A stretch of 37,259 nucleotides of DNA from an uncultured Bifidobacterium sp. (GCF_959020145.1 NZ_CAUEQY010000012.1:1-37259); one strand, 5' to 3'; counted from the first letter of the stretch, positions 1 through 8,502 are shown. Notes: generated from the sequence alone by a model not told the origin. Numbers and translations are program-made.

Positions 1-52
1 AGAGGGCTATCTGACCCTCGATCCGCCTGGAGGTCTTATTCCGGGTCTGTGA
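1..52 (+). CDS. rimM: RimM 16S rRNA processing protein, C-terminal end only
   Basis: Only the last 16 codons are inside the window. Reading from base 2, the frame gives a tail ending in LTLDPPGGLIPGL followed by TGA at 50-52. This matches the usual RimM C-terminus (PRC-barrel domain end, LDPPxGL). RimM assists maturation of the 30S subunit head by binding S19. Its place 88 bp before trmD fits the rimM-trmD order common in bacteria, which supports the call although most of the gene is missing. Confidence 0.75.
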   Translation, partial: EGYLTLDPPGGLIPGL

Positions 53-140
53 TCGCAATTACTTATTAGGTGGGCATTGGATTTCCATGCCCACCTTTTG
101 TTTTCCGCTATTTGGCAGGCATCCCGGTATTCTGAACATT

Positions 141-1070
141 ATGAAGATCGATATCGTGTCTGTTTTCCCGGAATATTTTGAAGTGCTGAACCTCAGTCTG
201 CTCGGCAAAGCGCAGTCGAAAGGGCTTGTGGAGGTTACCGCGCACAATCTGCGCGACTGGACGCACGACGTACATCATTCCGTCGATGACACTCCTGTCG
301 GCGGTGGCGCAGGCATGGTGATGAAGCCGGAAGTGTGGAGCGAATGCCTCGACGAGCTGCTTCAGCTTGAGCCTGCGGTAATCGAAAATACGGAAAATAT
401 TGAGGATTCTGCGGATTCCTTCGATACTGGCAATTCTTGCGATACTGCAGATTCCGACACTGCACAATCTTCCGAAGGTCCTGAGAATTCCGAAAAAACT
501 GATATTGCACCATCTTCCGCAGGTCCTGTGCTGATTTTTCCGAATCCTTCCGCCCCGCTGTTCACACAACAGGATGCGACGGAACTGAGCCATGCCGATC
601 ATCTGCTGTTCGGCTGCGGCCGTTACGAAGGGTATGACGCGCGCATTCCGCAGTATTACCGCGCGCAAGGCATTGACGTGCGCGAATATTCGATCGGCGA
701 TTACGTGTTGAACGGCGGCGAGGTCGCAGTGTCGGTCATGCTGGAGGCGATCACGCGGCTGCTGCCCGGTTTTATGGGCAATGCCGCTTCGATTGTTGAG
801 GAATCGTATACGGGCGATAATGCGCTGTTGGAACACCGCCAGTACACGAAGCCTGCCGAATGGCGTGGCATCAAGGTTCCGGACGTGCTGCTTTCCGGCA
901 ATCATGCGAAGGTGGATCGTTTCCGCCGCGATGAGGCGCTCGAGAAAACCAATGAGTTGCGTCCCGACCTGATCGAAGCGTTGGATTGCACCAAGCTCGA
1001 CAAGGCCGATCGCAAGACGCTTATGTCGCTCGGTTGGGAAGTCTCCGGCCCCTACCCCCGCAAGCGATAA
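141..1070 (+). CDS. trmD: tRNA (guanine-37-N1)-methyltransferase TrmD with an acidic insertion
   Basis: TrmD methylates G37 next to the anticodon using S-adenosylmethionine, which prevents +1 frameshifting. The start at 141 (MKIDIVSVFPEYF) matches the family N-terminus; the open frame runs further upstream to 87 but that part is not conserved. The trefoil-knot SAM site is visible as LLFGCGRYEGYD (about 155-166) and SIGDYVLNGGEVA (about 184-196), and GGGAGMVMKPE lies near 54-63. The protein is 309 residues against about 240-270 usually. The extra length is a Ser/Asp/Glu-rich stretch at about 78-128 placed between conserved segments. It follows rimM and ends in an intrinsic terminator. Identification is certain; the role of the insertion is unknown. 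Confidence 0.97.
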   Translation: MKIDIVSVFPEYFEVLNLSLLGKAQSKGLVEVTAHNLRDWTHDVHHSVDDTPVGGGAGMVMKPEVWSECLDELLQLEPAVIENTENIEDSADSFDTGNSCDTADSDTAQSSEGPENSEKTDIAPSSAGPVLIFPNPSAPLFTQQDATELSHADHLLFGCGRYEGYDARIPQYYRAQGIDVREYSIGDYVLNGGEVAVSVMLEAITRLLPGFMGNAASIVEESYTGDNALLEHRQYTKPAEWRGIKVPDVLLSGNHAKVDRFRRDEALEKTNELRPDLIEALDCTKLDKADRKTLMSLGWEVSGPYPRKR

Positions 1071-1103
1071 AAGTCGCGTATTCCCAAAAGCGCAAATACG
1101 AAA

Positions 1104-1147
1104 GACGTCAATCCAAGATGCAAGTAACATCATCGGATTGACGTTTT
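1104..1147 (+). terminator. Intrinsic terminator after trmD
   Basis: GACGTCAATCC (1104-1114) pairs with GGATTGACGTTTTC (from 1135), leaving a 20-nt loop and a short T-run. It starts about 34 bp after the trmD stop. Confidence 0.75.
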
Positions 1148-1218
1148 CTCATATCGACTCGGCAACGATTTGGCAGCAGTTCGGTAACGTTACAGCATTA
1201 CCGCATTATCCGCCAGTT

Positions 1219-2217
1219 TCACAAACGCTTCCGCAGCCAATCAAGTACCAACCCGATTGCCTTGTCACTGCGGAATCCATAGGCGGCATGGCTGGCATTG
1301 TCAAGCTTGTAGAAAGTCACGTCTTTATCAAGCACCTTCATGGTCGCATACAGCCTGCAACTCTGGTTGAACGGTACGAGCAGATCACGACCGCCATGCA
1401 TAATCAAGGTCGGCGGAGTCGGCCTGTCAGCGCTCAAATAGGTCATTGGCGAAGCTGCACGGCTCAGTTCCGGGTTTTCCAGCACACTAACGCCGCCGAG
1501 TTCCATACCTTCCGGGCATTGCGCAGGATTGTGATCTTGCGAACTCGGATAGTAGTTCATTTTCACAAAATCGGTGGGACCATACCAGTCGATGATACAG
1601 CGCACTTCAGCACTGGTCTCGCCGTAATCTGGAGTATCCGGCTCGCGATCACCGGTAAAACCTGCCATAAGTACGGTATGGCCGCCAGCAGAGTCACCGA
1701 ATAATGCGATGCGATTAGGATCAGCATCCAGCCGTTCGGCATTGCGGCGCACATAACGTACAGCGGTTTTGCAGTCCTGCATTTGTGCAGGGAACGGATC
1801 GACGGTGCTTGGACGATATTCCGGCACTACAACCATATATCCCTTTTCCGCCAGTCGAATATATAGACTGTTGAAACTGGACAGGTTCGGCTTAAAGAAA
1901 GCGGCTCCACGTATGATCACGATTACCGGCCAACCTGCTTCTGGTTTACCGTCGGGCATGTTGCCATCGTCATGGAACGGTGTGTAGATGGTCATCTGCA
2001 GATCGAGGTCGTTGCCGTCCACGTCACGTCGCGTCACATATGTTTCGTGCGTTATATACGTGGAGTAGAAGAAATCGTCAGTGTTGATGTCAAATACTTG
2101 GCAACCTTCCGGCAGCTCATCGGAATGGGGGAATTCCGCGACTTTATCGACTGGTGTGAAGATTGGTTTGAGTGGCTCCGCCGCGGGTGGTTCTACCATG
2201 GTTTCGATATCAATCAT
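1219..2217 (-). CDS. Alpha/beta hydrolase, HSL/carboxylesterase-like
   Basis: Predicted cytoplasmic serine esterase of about 332 residues with no signal peptide. The nucleophile motif GDSAGG places Ser176; Asp278 (HGGRDLL) and His310 (NASHAAYGF) complete a plausible triad. The oxyanion region normally reading HGGGF is IIRGAAFF (about 101-108), so the first His of that motif is changed. I chose the ATG at 2217 because GGAG lies 9 bases upstream; an ATG at 2232 is in frame but has no ribosome site. It is the last gene of a same-strand set with an MFS transporter and an AraC regulator. This suggests hydrolysis of an imported ester, perhaps an acylated sugar or plant phenolic ester. The substrate cannot be read from the sequence. 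Confidence 0.85.
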   Translation of the reverse strand: MIDIETMVEPPAAEPLKPIFTPVDKVAEFPHSDELPEGCQVFDINTDDFFYSTYITHETYVTRRDVDGNDLDLQMTIYTPFHDDGNMPDGKPEAGWPVIVIIRGAAFFKPNLSSFNSLYIRLAEKGYMVVVPEYRPSTVDPFPAQMQDCKTAVRYVRRNAERLDADPNRIALFGDSAGGHTVLMAGFTGDREPDTPDYGETSAEVRCIIDWYGPTDFVKMNYYPSSQDHNPAQCPEGMELGGVSVLENPELSRAASPMTYLSADRPTPPTLIMHGGRDLLVPFNQSCRLYATMKVLDKDVTFYKLDNASHAAYGFRSDKAIGLVLDWLRKRL

Positions 2218-2267
2218 TATTGTTTTCTCCATTTTTCAATATGCATGTTGCAGTACACGAATTGCCG

Positions 2268-3521
2268 TCAGGCAACAATTGCTGCAGTCTTCTTCTTTTC
2301 CGACGCCATGAATGCCAGGATGAGCACGATGCACACGACCATGAATGCGGCACCCATGTTCATGGACTTCCACGGGCTGGTGATACCGGTGATTGCGCCC
2401 AGTGCTGCGAATGCATACGGCGGAATGAAGGAACCAACGGAGTTGCCGAAGAACGCATAAGAAGTGGCCTGTGCAGAGATGGATGGATCGGTATGCTCGT
2501 TCACCAGAATGTTCACGTATGGCATGAACCAGCAGAAACCCACGCCCAGCAGCACACCAGCCACGTTCCAAGCGGCAAGCGAAGTGGTATTACCCCAAAT
2601 GAGCAGTGCAATACCTTGCATGGCGATGGCGATCACGCCAACCCACATGCCGACGAAGCTCTTGACAAGTCCGAAGAACAGACCACCAATCAGGGAAGAC
2701 ACGGAAATGATGGTGATGACCGTTGCCGCTTGTACTGCGGTGATGGTGCCGGTTTCTTCAGCGGCAAGCGACAGATTGATAGTGTAGAAGCCGTAACCAG
2801 TGGCAAAAATGATCTGTAGCAACATGCCGAAATACGCGGAAATCGGCATCTTCTTGCGCTGCTTCGGAGCTGCGTTAGTTTCAGTGGAAATTACTTCTTC
2901 ACGACCCAAGTCGTTTACTGCGTTCGGAATGAAGAACAACACAATCACCATAACCACCAGTGCGAAGAAATACACGTAGTAGAAGTAGTGCCAGTCGAAC
3001 GACATGATGCCTGCAATGGTGGAAGAAATAATAGTGGCGCCCAAACCAACCGCAGAGGATTGGAAACCCATCAGTGTGTCCGCTTCCTTACCTTTGAAGC
3101 AATCGACAATCAACGATGCAGACAACGGCTGGATCAAACCCAAACCAAAACCTGCGAACACACGAAGCGCGGTTTGTCCATCAAGTATCGGCACGAACAT
3201 TGGCAGAAAACCACCGATGAAGCACAACAACGTACCGATGATACACAGGTTTTTCTTACCGATTTTTGTGGCGAAGCGTCCTCCAATCAGCGTGGCAATG
3301 ATGTTACCCAGCACAGGCACTGTCACAAAGCATTGCAGTTCCATGGCAGAAGCGTTGGGAAAGTCTTGTTTAAGACTGGACACGACTGCTGCAGTAACGG
3401 AAATGCTTTGTAGCAGCAGAGCCAGAGACAAGATTGCACCTTTAAGCATGACTCGTTTCGGTCCGGATTGCGGCAGCTGCGACATTGGGGCAGCTTTAGC
3501 TGTCACGGTGGTATCACTCAT
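2268..3521 (-). CDS. MFS transporter
   Basis: 417-residue major facilitator protein with about 12 hydrophobic segments and a charged loop after TM6 (around NDLGREEVISTETNAAPKQRKK), splitting it into two six-helix halves as usual. The TM2-TM3 loop carries GGRFATKIGKKN, a degenerate MFS signature. The start is set by AAGGAGCGAACT before ATG 3521. Only 50 bp separate it from the esterase, so the two are probably one transcript. The AraC regulator gene lies 248 bp upstream with an exact tandem repeat between them. The substrate is unknown; the neighbours suggest a small ester or the sugar or acid released from one. Confidence 0.88.
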   Translation of the reverse strand: MSDTTVTAKAAPMSQLPQSGPKRVMLKGAILSLALLLQSISVTAAVVSSLKQDFPNASAMELQCFVTVPVLGNIIATLIGGRFATKIGKKNLCIIGTLLCFIGGFLPMFVPILDGQTALRVFAGFGLGLIQPLSASLIVDCFKGKEADTLMGFQSSAVGLGATIISSTIAGIMSFDWHYFYYVYFFALVVMVIVLFFIPNAVNDLGREEVISTETNAAPKQRKKMPISAYFGMLLQIIFATGYGFYTINLSLAAEETGTITAVQAATVITIISVSSLIGGLFFGLVKSFVGMWVGVIAIAMQGIALLIWGNTTSLAAWNVAGVLLGVGFCWFMPYVNILVNEHTDPSISAQATSYAFFGNSVGSFIPPYAFAALGAITGITSPWKSMNMGAAFMVVCIVLILAFMASEKKKTAAIVA

Positions 3522-3638
3522 AGTTCGCTCCTTCGCTATTTCTCTTTATGCACACTGTTCACGTGCACTGTGCCGCTTGTCTGCTACGACATGCGGCTGT
3601 GATTTCAGCTTACGAGAGCACATATCAACTATTTAGGT

Positions 3639-3701
3639 GACTTTTTGACAGAAAAAGTCGGTTTTGTGACACGCTGAGAATACTTGATTTTGCGAAAAAT
3701 C
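3639..3701. promoter_or_regulatory. Two inverted repeats upstream of the MFS gene
   Basis: GACTTTTT-GACAG-AAAAAGTC spans 3639-3659 and GATTTT-GCGA-AAAATC spans 3686-3701. Both lie between the AraC regulator gene and the transporter start. On the minus strand the second one sits between a possible TTGAGT -35 and the region where a -10 would fall. They could be operator elements; no exact promoter is claimed. Confidence 0.4.
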
Positions 3702-3706
3702 ACTCA

Positions 3707-3752
3707 AGTTAAGCATAACGTTACGCAAGAGTTAAGCATAACGTTACGCAAG
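3707..3752. repeat. Exact 23-bp tandem repeat, candidate AraC-type operator
   Basis: The 23-bp unit (AGTTAAGCATAACG followed by TTACGCAAG) occurs twice without change, at 3707-3729 and 3730-3752. Two direct half-sites one helical repeat multiple apart, just upstream of a target promoter, is the usual binding layout of AraC/XylS activators. The adjacent gene encodes such a regulator and the downstream genes are the transporter and esterase. Function is inferred from position and form. Confidence 0.65.
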
Positions 3753-3769
3753 CGCCCGCACTACATATT

Positions 3770-4759
3770 TTATGCGTTGTGAGCACGTCGATATACTGCA
3801 GGAGTAGCGGAAAAACGTGCTGCAAATGCTGTTGTAAACGATCGCACGTTGGGAAATCCATTATGCTGCGCAATTTGCGCAACGGTATCGCCAGTATTGA
3901 GCAAATCATCAAGAGCCGATTGCAACCGGATTTCCGTCAGATATCGGTCGGGCGTAACTCCTGTGCCGCGTTTGAATAGTCGAGAGAAGTGCTCACGTGA
4001 ATAGCCGAACTGTGATGCGAGCTGCCCGATAGACAGATCCTGCGCGTAATGCCGTTCCATATATTCAGTGATACGACGCACGCCAACACCCGAGCCTTCG
4101 CTGACAGTCGCAACATCGCCAGCATTGAAAGCATGTGCAGTACTGCAGACTGCGTTACTACTGATATGTTTTGCCTCACCATCAGTAGTATAGCAATCCA
4201 TCACCGTACACTGGGTACACACATGATAAAGCAGCTCATACAGCAACGCATTGAGTTGCAGCATCTGCAGCGCCGAGCCATCATTTTCCACACAACCGAC
4301 AATCTGCTCGCACAAGCCAAGGAGTTGACCGTCCACAATGCCATCTACTCCGTAGACAACCCCTTGATTCAGCCGTATATTCGCTAATTCCGGACACATG
4401 CGAGACAAGTATTCACCATCGAAGGATATGGATAACACGTTCTGTGAATCATCATGCGGCATTGGATGAATGGAATGCAGGGCTTTGGGACTAATCAAGC
4501 ACAACTGCCCGCTGCGCAGAGTAACGTCCATGCCGTCGATGAACAAACGAACGTCACCATGACGCGCATATACCAGTTCCGAGCCAAGATGCCAATGCAA
4601 TGGCACATTCTGCGCAGGCATTTCCGTATGCACACGCACAATTGCTGGATACAGCTGATTACTGCCCCAAGATTCGCGGTGATCGGAGTTGATCACCGAA
4701 CTGTAATCGAGTTCGCTGTCGACATAAAACATTCGCGACGATGCGGCACTGGTAAACAT
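3770..4759 (-). CDS. AraC family transcriptional regulator with cupin sensor domain
   Basis: 329 residues. The N-terminal half resembles a cupin ligand pocket (HWHLGSELVYARHGDVRLFIDG, about 55-80, then PKALHSIHP). The C-terminal hundred residues form the double helix-turn-helix of the AraC/XylS family: QDLSIGQLASQFGYSREHFSRLFKR then DTVAQIAQHNGFPNVRSFTTAF and a TPxxYRR-like end. It probably activates the downstream transporter and esterase through the tandem repeat at 3707-3752. The start at 4759 has no clear ribosome site. A TATGAT box ends 6 bases before the ATG, so a leaderless transcript or an internal start at 4732 is possible. It lies 21 bp after the rsmD stop on the same strand, so readthrough from rsmD may also express it. 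Confidence 0.9.
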   Translation of the reverse strand: MFTSAASSRMFYVDSELDYSSVINSDHRESWGSNQLYPAIVRVHTEMPAQNVPLHWHLGSELVYARHGDVRLFIDGMDVTLRSGQLCLISPKALHSIHPMPHDDSQNVLSISFDGEYLSRMCPELANIRLNQGVVYGVDGIVDGQLLGLCEQIVGCVENDGSALQMLQLNALLYELLYHVCTQCTVMDCYTTDGEAKHISSNAVCSTAHAFNAGDVATVSEGSGVGVRRITEYMERHYAQDLSIGQLASQFGYSREHFSRLFKRGTGVTPDRYLTEIRLQSALDDLLNTGDTVAQIAQHNGFPNVRSFTTAFAARFSATPAVYRRAHNA

Positions 4760-4780
4760 GCTGACATCATAGCGCCGAAT

Positions 4781-5374
4781 TTACGATTCAGCGATTGGCT
4801 TGCTTAGTTCGATGTAGTACACGGCGGTTTCGCCGTAATCGCGCCGATCGGTGATTTCCCAGTTTTCTGGAGCCGTGGGCTCTTCGGAACGGGTGGATCG
4901 TTCCAGCATGATCACCGTGTTGTTGGAAGTCAGTTCACGGCTGGCAAGATCGGCGAGCAGCTGGTTGCAATCATTCGTTTCGAAAGCGTACGGCGGGTCG
5001 ATGAACACCATGTCGAACGGTTCAACGGCCGAAGCTGAAGCCGCGTATTTTTCCGCGCGCGCCTTCACCACGCGGGCACTCATGCCATGTTCCCACGAAC
5101 GGTTATGTTTCAACGCGGTCAGCGTCTGCGCGATCAATGCGGCCGCCGGAGCGGATGATTCCACCGCCACCAGCTCTCGTGCGCCACGGCTCAATGCTTC
5201 GATGCCCAAAGCGCCGGTTCCTGCAAACAAATCGAGCACGCGGGCATCGTCCAACACTCCCCATGAATCGAGATGCGAGAAAATCGCCTCTTTGGTGCGA
5301 TCGGTGGTCGGTCGAGTGCCCGCTTTCGGCGTGGTCAATGCAACGCCTTTGAATCGTCCTGAAATTACGCGCAT
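4781..5374 (-). CDS. rsmD: 16S rRNA (guanine-966-N2)-methyltransferase RsmD
   Basis: Methylates G966 of 16S rRNA in the 30S subunit. The Rossmann SAM motif VLDLFAGTGALGIEALSRGA and the N6/N2-methylase motif FIDPPYAF are both present. The N-terminus MRVISGRFKGVALTTP with RPTTDRTKEAIFS is typical. I use ATG 5374 (197 residues); a GTG three codons upstream is in frame but not conserved in the family. It follows recG by 44 bp on the same strand, a pairing common in Gram-positive and actinobacterial genomes, and is probably co-transcribed with it. Confidence 0.95.
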   Translation of the reverse strand: MRVISGRFKGVALTTPKAGTRPTTDRTKEAIFSHLDSWGVLDDARVLDLFAGTGALGIEALSRGARELVAVESSAPAAALIAQTLTALKHNRSWEHGMSARVVKARAEKYAASASAVEPFDMVFIDPPYAFETNDCNQLLADLASRELTSNNTVIMLERSTRSEEPTAPENWEITDRRDYGETAVYYIELSKPIAES

Positions 5375-5418
5375 ACGCACCACTCTAGCGTGCCAGGCGA
5401 TTAATTAATCGCACCAAA

Positions 5419-8109
5419 CTAATTACTGGTCAGGAACGTTTCATTGCCGCGCGTGAAATCAAGCACCGCCCCGGCCAACTGCACATGTTCGAGTAAATCA
5501 GGATCCTGAGCGACAAGCCTCGTAGCCTCAACCCGCGCATGCTCAATAATCTTCACATCCTTAACCACACGAAGCAGCTTCAAACCTGACTTTCCGCCAG
5601 ATTGCGCGTCGCCGAGCACGTCGCCGGCGCCGCGGAATTCCAAATCGGCCTGCGCTATTTCGGCACCATCCAACGTGCCCTGAATCACGTCAAGACGGCG
5701 GGCGGCATCACTGTCCGCGGGCGCACGCGAAATCAGGAAAGCCCCCGAATCGGTGCCGCCTCGGCCGACGCGCCCACGCAACTGGTGCAATTGCGAAAGC
5801 CCATACCGGTCCGCATCGAAAATCACGATGCAGCTGGCTTTCGCCACGTCCACGCCGACCTCGATCACCGTGGTCGCCACCAGAATCGGTGTTATGCCGG
5901 ATTCAAAATCGGCCATGACCTGCGATTTTGTGGTGTCATCGTCACGCCCGGTCAACGTGGCGAATCGAATGCCTTTGAACTGCGGCAGCGATTGCAGACG
6001 CTCCACGATTTCCGCCACGGAATGCAACGGGGGGCGTTGTGCGCGCCGGTCGTCGTCTTCGCCAAGATCGTAGGCGTCGTCAAAAGCCGCGGCCGACGAA
6101 CCTGCGGTTTTCGAGCCTGAAGCCGCTGACGCCGCCAGCGCGCCGTCCGCATCTTCGGCATCGGCGTCAATGCGCGGGCAGACCACGTAGGCACGTTCCC
6201 CCGCGTCGATGCGCTTGCGAATCAGGGCAAACATTTCGCCCATCAACGACGCATTGTCTTCCGGCACCACGAATGTGCGAATCGGCTTGCGGCCGCCGGG
6301 AAGTTCGGTCAGCGAGGAAATGTCGAGATCGCCGAACCAGGTCATGGCTGCGGTGCGCGGAATCGGCGTGGCCGTCATGACCAACAGATGAGGCGCCGTA
6401 GAACCCTTGGAATTCAACGATTCGCGCTGTTCCACACCGAAGCGGTGCTGTTCGTCGATCACCGCCAAGGTAAGGTTCGGCGCCTGGAAACTCTTGGAAA
6501 ATGCGGCGTGCGTCGCCACGACGATACAGGGCATGCCCGATGCGGCTGCTGCGAGCACGCGACGACGTTCGGCAAGTCGCATACTTCCCGTGAGAAGAAA
6601 TACAGGAATCTCCCCATCTTTTGTGCCAAATATATCGTTTCCTTTGCCGGAAAATCCGGTTTCCACATCATCAGATGCGGCCAAATCAAGAAGGTCTGCA
6701 AGTTGTACACCTTTATCCACAGCATTATTGTGAATTGTTTTTGCGTCGAATTCCCCATCTTTCGAACTTTGCGCGGACCGTTTATTGCTTCGCCGCGCAT
6801 TGGCATCATCTAGATTTTTTTGATTATCACTCGAATTTGCGTCGCTTTTTCCCAGTTTGGATACCATTGTGGAAATGCTCGCATAATGCTGTTCGGCAAG
6901 AACCTGCGTTGGCGCTACAAGCACGGCCTGGCCGCCTGATCCGACGGCCTGCATCATGGCAGCAACCGCGACCACGGTCTTACCGGAACCGACCTCGCCT
7001 TGCAGCAATCGTTGCATGGGGTAATCGTGCGCCATATCGGCGGAAATATCGGCGATGACCTGCTGTTGGCCGTTCGTAAGGGCGAATGGCAGCGACGCGA
7101 TGAAATCGTCTTTCAACCGCGTTTCAGGGCATGCGGTAGCCTTGGATTTGCGCGATGCATCGCGTGATTTGACGAGCGCGGTCTGGCAGATCAGCGCTTC
7201 CTCATATCGCAACGTTTGCAAGGCGTTATCGAAATTCTTGCGATCAACCGGATCATGAATCGCCATGAATGCCTCAGCACGATGCATAAGCCCATATTCC
7301 TCACGAAAATCTTCCGGAATAATATCGGGAATAGCATTACCGAGTACTTTAATCTGTATTTCTCGATCAATTTGGGGAATATCAAAATCCCCTTCTTGCG
7401 TAGGATTATCTAAGAAATTCCCTGCATTTTGCGTTGCCAGATATTCGGCTCCGCGCAACGCATCCATATATTTCAATACCGATTCATGAATATGTTCGCT
7501 GGAAATTCGCGAAGTTGCATGATATACCGGTCGTGGACGGCAAACTCGTTTCAGCGCTTCGTCGATCGTTTGCGCATCGTATTTTAGATTGCCGAGAGGC
7601 GGATTCGCAGGATCGCCGAAACCGTCGTTCCATTCCCCGTTTTCCGACTGCGATTGCACGGGATTGATGGTGAGCAGGTCGGGATGCGTGAATTGCAGAC
7701 GATTGTCGTACACGCTTGGCTCGCCTGCGACGACGAGCAGCGCTCCCGCGTGCAGTTTGCGCTGCACCCAGTCAACATACGATTTGCGATACGAAAAGAA
7801 GACCAGCGACGCCAACGATTTTGGGGTGTTGCGACGCGCTGCGAAATCGTCGTCCGTGACTGTTGCGATCAGGCGGAAGCCTCGACGTGCCATGGGGAAA
7901 ACGCGCGTTTCGAGCACATGCGCGGCGAACGCCATTTTCTCCCCGATTTTCGCTTCATGCAGTGAGCGCGCGGGAACCGGATCGGTTACGCGGAACGGAT
8001 AATAGGTCAGGGCGTCGCCAACTGACACCACACCAAGCGATTTCAGCGCGCCGACTCTGCGGCGGTTGCTCTCGATTGATGAAATCGGTGTTTCCAGTGT
8101 GGTGCTCAT
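5419..8109 (-). CDS. recG: ATP-dependent DNA helicase RecG with a long internal insertion
   Basis: RecG reverses stalled replication forks and branch-migrates Holliday junctions. After an N-terminal OB-fold wedge domain come the helicase motifs: Walker A LQGEVGSGKT (near 370), motif II VIDEQHRFGVEQR (near 550; DEQH rather than DEAH, as in other RecG), motif III TATPIPRT (near 584) and motif VI QLRGRVGRGG (near 780). It is 896 residues against about 690-730 in most bacteria. One insertion, about residues 414-498, is Ser/Asp/Asn/Lys-rich and encoded by visibly AT-richer DNA (6600-6860). A second lies in the wedge region (about 220-265), and an Ala/Ser/Asp-rich one sits near residues 640-680. 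ATG 8109 has GGGGAG about 11 bases upstream. Motifs appear intact, so it should be functional. Confidence 0.95.
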   Translation of the reverse strand: MSTTLETPISSIESNRRRVGALKSLGVVSVGDALTYYPFRVTDPVPARSLHEAKIGEKMAFAAHVLETRVFPMARRGFRLIATVTDDDFAARRNTPKSLASLVFFSYRKSYVDWVQRKLHAGALLVVAGEPSVYDNRLQFTHPDLLTINPVQSQSENGEWNDGFGDPANPPLGNLKYDAQTIDEALKRVCRPRPVYHATSRISSEHIHESVLKYMDALRGAEYLATQNAGNFLDNPTQEGDFDIPQIDREIQIKVLGNAIPDIIPEDFREEYGLMHRAEAFMAIHDPVDRKNFDNALQTLRYEEALICQTALVKSRDASRKSKATACPETRLKDDFIASLPFALTNGQQQVIADISADMAHDYPMQRLLQGEVGSGKTVVAVAAMMQAVGSGGQAVLVAPTQVLAEQHYASISTMVSKLGKSDANSSDNQKNLDDANARRSNKRSAQSSKDGEFDAKTIHNNAVDKGVQLADLLDLAASDDVETGFSGKGNDIFGTKDGEIPVFLLTGSMRLAERRRVLAAAASGMPCIVVATHAAFSKSFQAPNLTLAVIDEQHRFGVEQRESLNSKGSTAPHLLVMTATPIPRTAAMTWFGDLDISSLTELPGGRKPIRTFVVPEDNASLMGEMFALIRKRIDAGERAYVVCPRIDADAEDADGALAASAASGSKTAGSSAAAFDDAYDLGEDDDRRAQRPPLHSVAEIVERLQSLPQFKGIRFATLTGRDDDTTKSQVMADFESGITPILVATTVIEVGVDVAKASCIVIFDADRYGLSQLHQLRGRVGRGGTDSGAFLISRAPADSDAARRLDVIQGTLDGAEIAQADLEFRGAGDVLGDAQSGGKSGLKLLRVVKDVKIIEHARVEATRLVAQDPDLLEHVQLAGAVLDFTRGNETFLTSN

Positions 8110-8180
8110 AACGCACCATTCTCCCCAGTTATGCCGACAGATGCGGCTTCTACCACTGGGTACGACTCAAACCGCCCAAA

Positions 8181-8411
8181 TTCCCCACTCGCTGGAGGAA
8201 TACGGACGCAAACCAGCCCCTCAGCGGGCAAAAACCTCCACCCACTGGAGAAATCACCCCGTCCACAAGCCCCTCAGCGGGCAAAAAGCTCCAGTCGCTG
8301 GAGAAATCAGGACGCAAACCAGCCAACCAATGGGAGTATTCCTCCACCTACTGGAGGAATACGGACGCAAACGCCACTGTAAGCGGGAAGATTTCTCCAT
8401 CGAGTGGAGAA
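8181..8411. repeat. Array A: five palindromes at an exact 53-bp period
   Basis: Five copies of a CTCCA-N5-TGGAG palindrome are centred at 8190, 8243, 8296, 8349 and 8402, so each step is exactly 53 bp. The first copy has CCCCA in place of CTCCA. Bases between copies are partly conserved: a GGACGCAAAC block after three of them and CAGCGGGCAAAAA before two. Read on the minus strand, the sense of the flanking genes, several units form a short stem followed by TTTTT. The array fills most of the gap between the rpmB terminator and the recG start. Part 2 discusses it together with arrays B and C. Confidence 0.9.
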
Positions 8412-8451
8412 ATCCGAACGCTTAAAGCCCTGGCGGGATCAAGATAAAGCA

Positions 8452-8483
8452 AAACCCCGGTGACCATTGGTCTACCGGGGTTT
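8452..8483 (-). terminator. Intrinsic terminator after rpmB
   Basis: AAACCCCGGT (8452-8461) pairs with ACCGGGGTTT (8474-8483) around a 12-nt loop. On the minus strand the stem is followed by TTTTGCTTT. It lies 20 bp past the rpmB stop. Confidence 0.85.
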
Positions 8484-8502
8484 CAAGCTGTTATTTCGCG
8501 AT

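Noticed and set aside
108..1133. Long minus-strand open frame opposite trmD
   Set aside because: Its codons mirror the conserved trmD gene and it has no recognisable protein content.
6388..6813. Foreign small gene inside recG, suggested by the AT-rich block
   Set aside because: The recG frame runs through the block without a break and conserved helicase motifs flank it, so it is an insertion in the protein, not a separate gene.
8181..8411. 53-bp arrays as CRISPR
   Set aside because: The repeat core is only about 15 bp and variable, spacers are partly conserved, and no cas genes are nearby.
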